DNA of 64,000 bases from Acanthornis magna (taxonomy: Eukaryota; Chordata; Aves; Passeriformes; Acanthizidae): positions 8,094,501-8,158,500 of the forward strand of contig JAWUZG010000004.1 of NCBI GenBank assembly GCA_036785705.1, in the 5' to 3' direction. Under the pieces are notes generated by a model, which made no database searches, was not told the origin of the DNA, and was given only the letters and a program-made list of their open reading frames with translations. Shown piece by piece: positions 62,015-64,000 of the stretch. The stretch's first letter is position 1, and every line of letters begins with the position of its first letter. Both the position numbers and the translations under genes were made by a program.

Positions 62015-62235
62015 TGGTGAGCTGACAGGCCAGTAACTAAACCACACTCATTTTCCCTGCTCCCAGTGGGATGCGGGAGAGAACAGAAGAACAAAAGTAT
62101 GGAAACTTATGAATCAAGATACAGATTGTTTAATAAGTGAAGGAAAGAGAAAGAAGAAAGGGGAAAAAAACCCTTCCCCCAAGCCCCAAAATCCCCAGTG
62201 ATACAAAGGGAACTTCCACCAGCAGAAGTTCACTT
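62015..62235 (-). mobile_element. ERV LTR remnant
   Basis: 'ggccagtaactaaaccacactcattttccctgctcccagtgggatgcgggagagaa', then 'gaatcaagatacagattgtttaataag' and 'gtgatacaaagggaacttccacc'. These follow the order of an avian ERVL LTR related to the outer LTR at 4092, which shares the 'ccacac...tcac..ctgggag' and 'gagataaag' blocks. Only the 3' third in LTR orientation remains. Confidence 0.65.
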
Positions 62236-64000
62236 TTCACAAAAGTATAATTTCGTTTTCCTTTGGGCTTCATCTTACATGTCATTAATGTTCTGGTTTC
62301 ACTACCTGATATTTTTGAACCATATTTCAGCCTTCTTTGGATATCTCCCAGACCAAAAAATGACAGAAAAATAGATTATTGTGAAGGAAAAAAAGTTAGG
62401 AAATGGTGCTAAAAAATTAAACCAAAAAACTCCACACTAAACTAATTTAAAAATGTAACAAACCATCAGAAAGGGTAGTCTTATTAGATTTGCACACTAC
62501 CAGGAATTACCATATCGCATTCAGCTAAAAGAGAGGGTCTTGCTGCATAATACTGCTAACAGCCAAAGGTATCAAAAGTACTGTTTTGTGATAGGAGTCC
62601 CCAGCCAAAAATATCTTGGTTTCACAAATTATTTTAAATATATTATAGACATATGTGTGTGTTGATAGAAAAATGTCAGATATAAAAATAAAACAATCAC
62701 CATTTAATGTTTTTTTTTCACAGTTATATTAATTCCCCAGAAATTCACCTCTTTTTCCAAAATTTGATATTTCTAAATACCTGAAGAATTCTTTTGCATT
62801 AGTTTTTCTTATTTTTATTTAGGAACTTGAAAGTCTGTGGAGTATGCAATAGCACAGGAGAATTCCCACAACAATATATTTTTAGTATAGAATATCCTAC
62901 ACAACAATTTTTCTGTGCAGCAATAGCACTTTAACAGAGCTATGCAAACTTTAAATCCCAAAAGCATAAGCAGTAAAATGGCACTATAAACTGCAATTTT
63001 AAGGAAAAGAAACTGTAATTTTAAGGAAAAGAAACTGTAATTTTAAGGAAAAATGTTTAAATTGATCACATTGGATGTAACTACGAAAGATTTGATTGCT
63101 CAGAAAAAGTTACTTTATAACACTAACATAACTTGAAAACTTGTATGCATCCTGTAAAGAATACAGTATGGTACCTTGTATGGAATTGTGAAACTCTGAG
63201 AAATTCTTTTATTTTGTAGCTTTAAAAGCTTTACTTCATTGCAGTCTGTGAGGTTATTTTTTAAATGTATATTTATTTCAAAGTTCAAGCTGAACTGTTG
63301 GTCCTTGTGCATCTCAGCTGACTACAAAGAAGGTGATTGATTCCTAATAACCAAAGAGCAGTAATGTTACTTGTCCAGATGGTATTTATGGGCCATAAAA
63401 TGAAGTCAAAGAAAAAGCTAAGGAAACTTAAATCACCATGGGGGAAATATTGCAATATCTGTGTTCAGTAAGACAAGTTTACTGCAGTCAGGAGAGATGC
63501 AGGGGCATAGAAGATCAGATTTCATAAGTTTCAATGCTCTTGAAGCAAGACTATCATTGTTTTTAGGATGATGCATACAGTTTTAGAACGAAGCCAGACT
63601 TTTATACATATGTAGATTAATAATATTAAATTACAAATCCAAATTATTTCCCTGAACTCATACTATTTGTTAAATTAGTTTAATAAAAATCTAAGTTAAA
63701 ACTTTATTTTGATAGGTTTCCAAAAGGAATGAAGTATTAAACCTTCTGTGTGTTTAGTGTAAGGGTGTTAAACAGTATGCCAAACAACTAGATGTAATAT
63801 AATGTAATTTACAGCTAAGTCAGTTTTAAATTATCAGGGGACTGAATTATTTGTAGAAATTTGTCTTTGGTTTTTTCTAGTGCACAGTGCAGGGCTGAAA
63901 TATCAGAGCAGAAGTGGGCTGTAGGTAGTGGGGTAGTACTTATTTTTGTCTTATTGGTTACTAGTTTGCAAGATAGGGATGGCAAAGTGATTGCTACAAA
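62236..64000. other. AT-rich stretch to the window end
   Basis: Contains the three-copy 22-bp tandem repeat at 62989-63053. No gene, repeat family or RNA gene recognised. The 65-codon minus frame at 63115-63312 has no family match. Confidence 0.5.
62989..63053. repeat. Three-copy 22-bp tandem repeat
   Basis: Unit 'aactgtaattttaaggaaaa' plus 'ga', starting at 62989, 63011 and 63033. The first copy has one substitution (gcaa for gtaa) and the last ends one base short. Confidence 0.93.

Noticed and set aside
1..64000. tRNA, rRNA, U6/7SK, CRISPR arrays, bacterial operons, riboswitches
   Set aside because: Looked for by eye through their conserved boxes or repeat-spacer pattern. None was found.

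Overview
The window reads as bird nuclear DNA from a gene-poor, AT-rich region. The evidence is the repeat content: at least a dozen CR1 LINE pieces, most of them 5'-truncated 3' ends carrying the typical CATAGAATCATAGAAT-like terminus, and several avian-type ERVL/ERVK solo LTRs. I see no Alu, L1 or B-type SINEs, no bacterial-type operons and no organellar genes. The LTR families look neoavian, possibly passerine. That assignment rests on recognising the families and was not tested by a search.

I find no host protein-coding exon, tRNA, rRNA or known small RNA that I can support. All open frames are short. The longer ones are translated repeats: the pentanucleotide tract at about 57.9-58.4 kb, the LTR at about 52-53 kb, and the CR1 copies at about 4-5.5 kb and 40-41 kb. 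The rest have no recognisable family.

Layout: 151-316, ERVL LTR fragment. 3870-5946, a CR1 split by an ERVL LTR that is itself split by a younger LTR (three nested layers). 6084-6275, 11191-11260 and 12101-12540, CR1 3' pieces. 16179-16888, ERVL LTR. 18650-18888, 20427-20490, 20700-21195 and 26965-27098, CR1 pieces. 31556-32546, ERVL LTR with repeated internal modules. 33829-34312, 38527-38690 and 39990-41166, CR1 pieces, the last abutting an LTR-like block at 41170-41690. 50074-50270, CR1, followed by an LTR-like block at about 50300-50930. 51985-53371, a complete solo LTR with a 5-bp target duplication. 57932-58445, a 514-bp compound purine pentanucleotide satellite. 60030-60770, CR1. 62015-62235, an LTR remnant.

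Between these lie long unannotated AT-rich stretches. Several of them have a balanced, motif-rich texture (TAAT cores, E-boxes, SOX/POU-like sites) like conserved non-coding elements. I flag those as candidates only. No internal retroviral genes (gag, pol, env) were seen next to any LTR, so the ERV copies look like solo LTRs or truncated ones. I did not find a convincing new biological system. The most informative items are the nested insertion, the solo LTR with internal tandem copies and the graded GGGAA-GAGAA-AAAGA tract.
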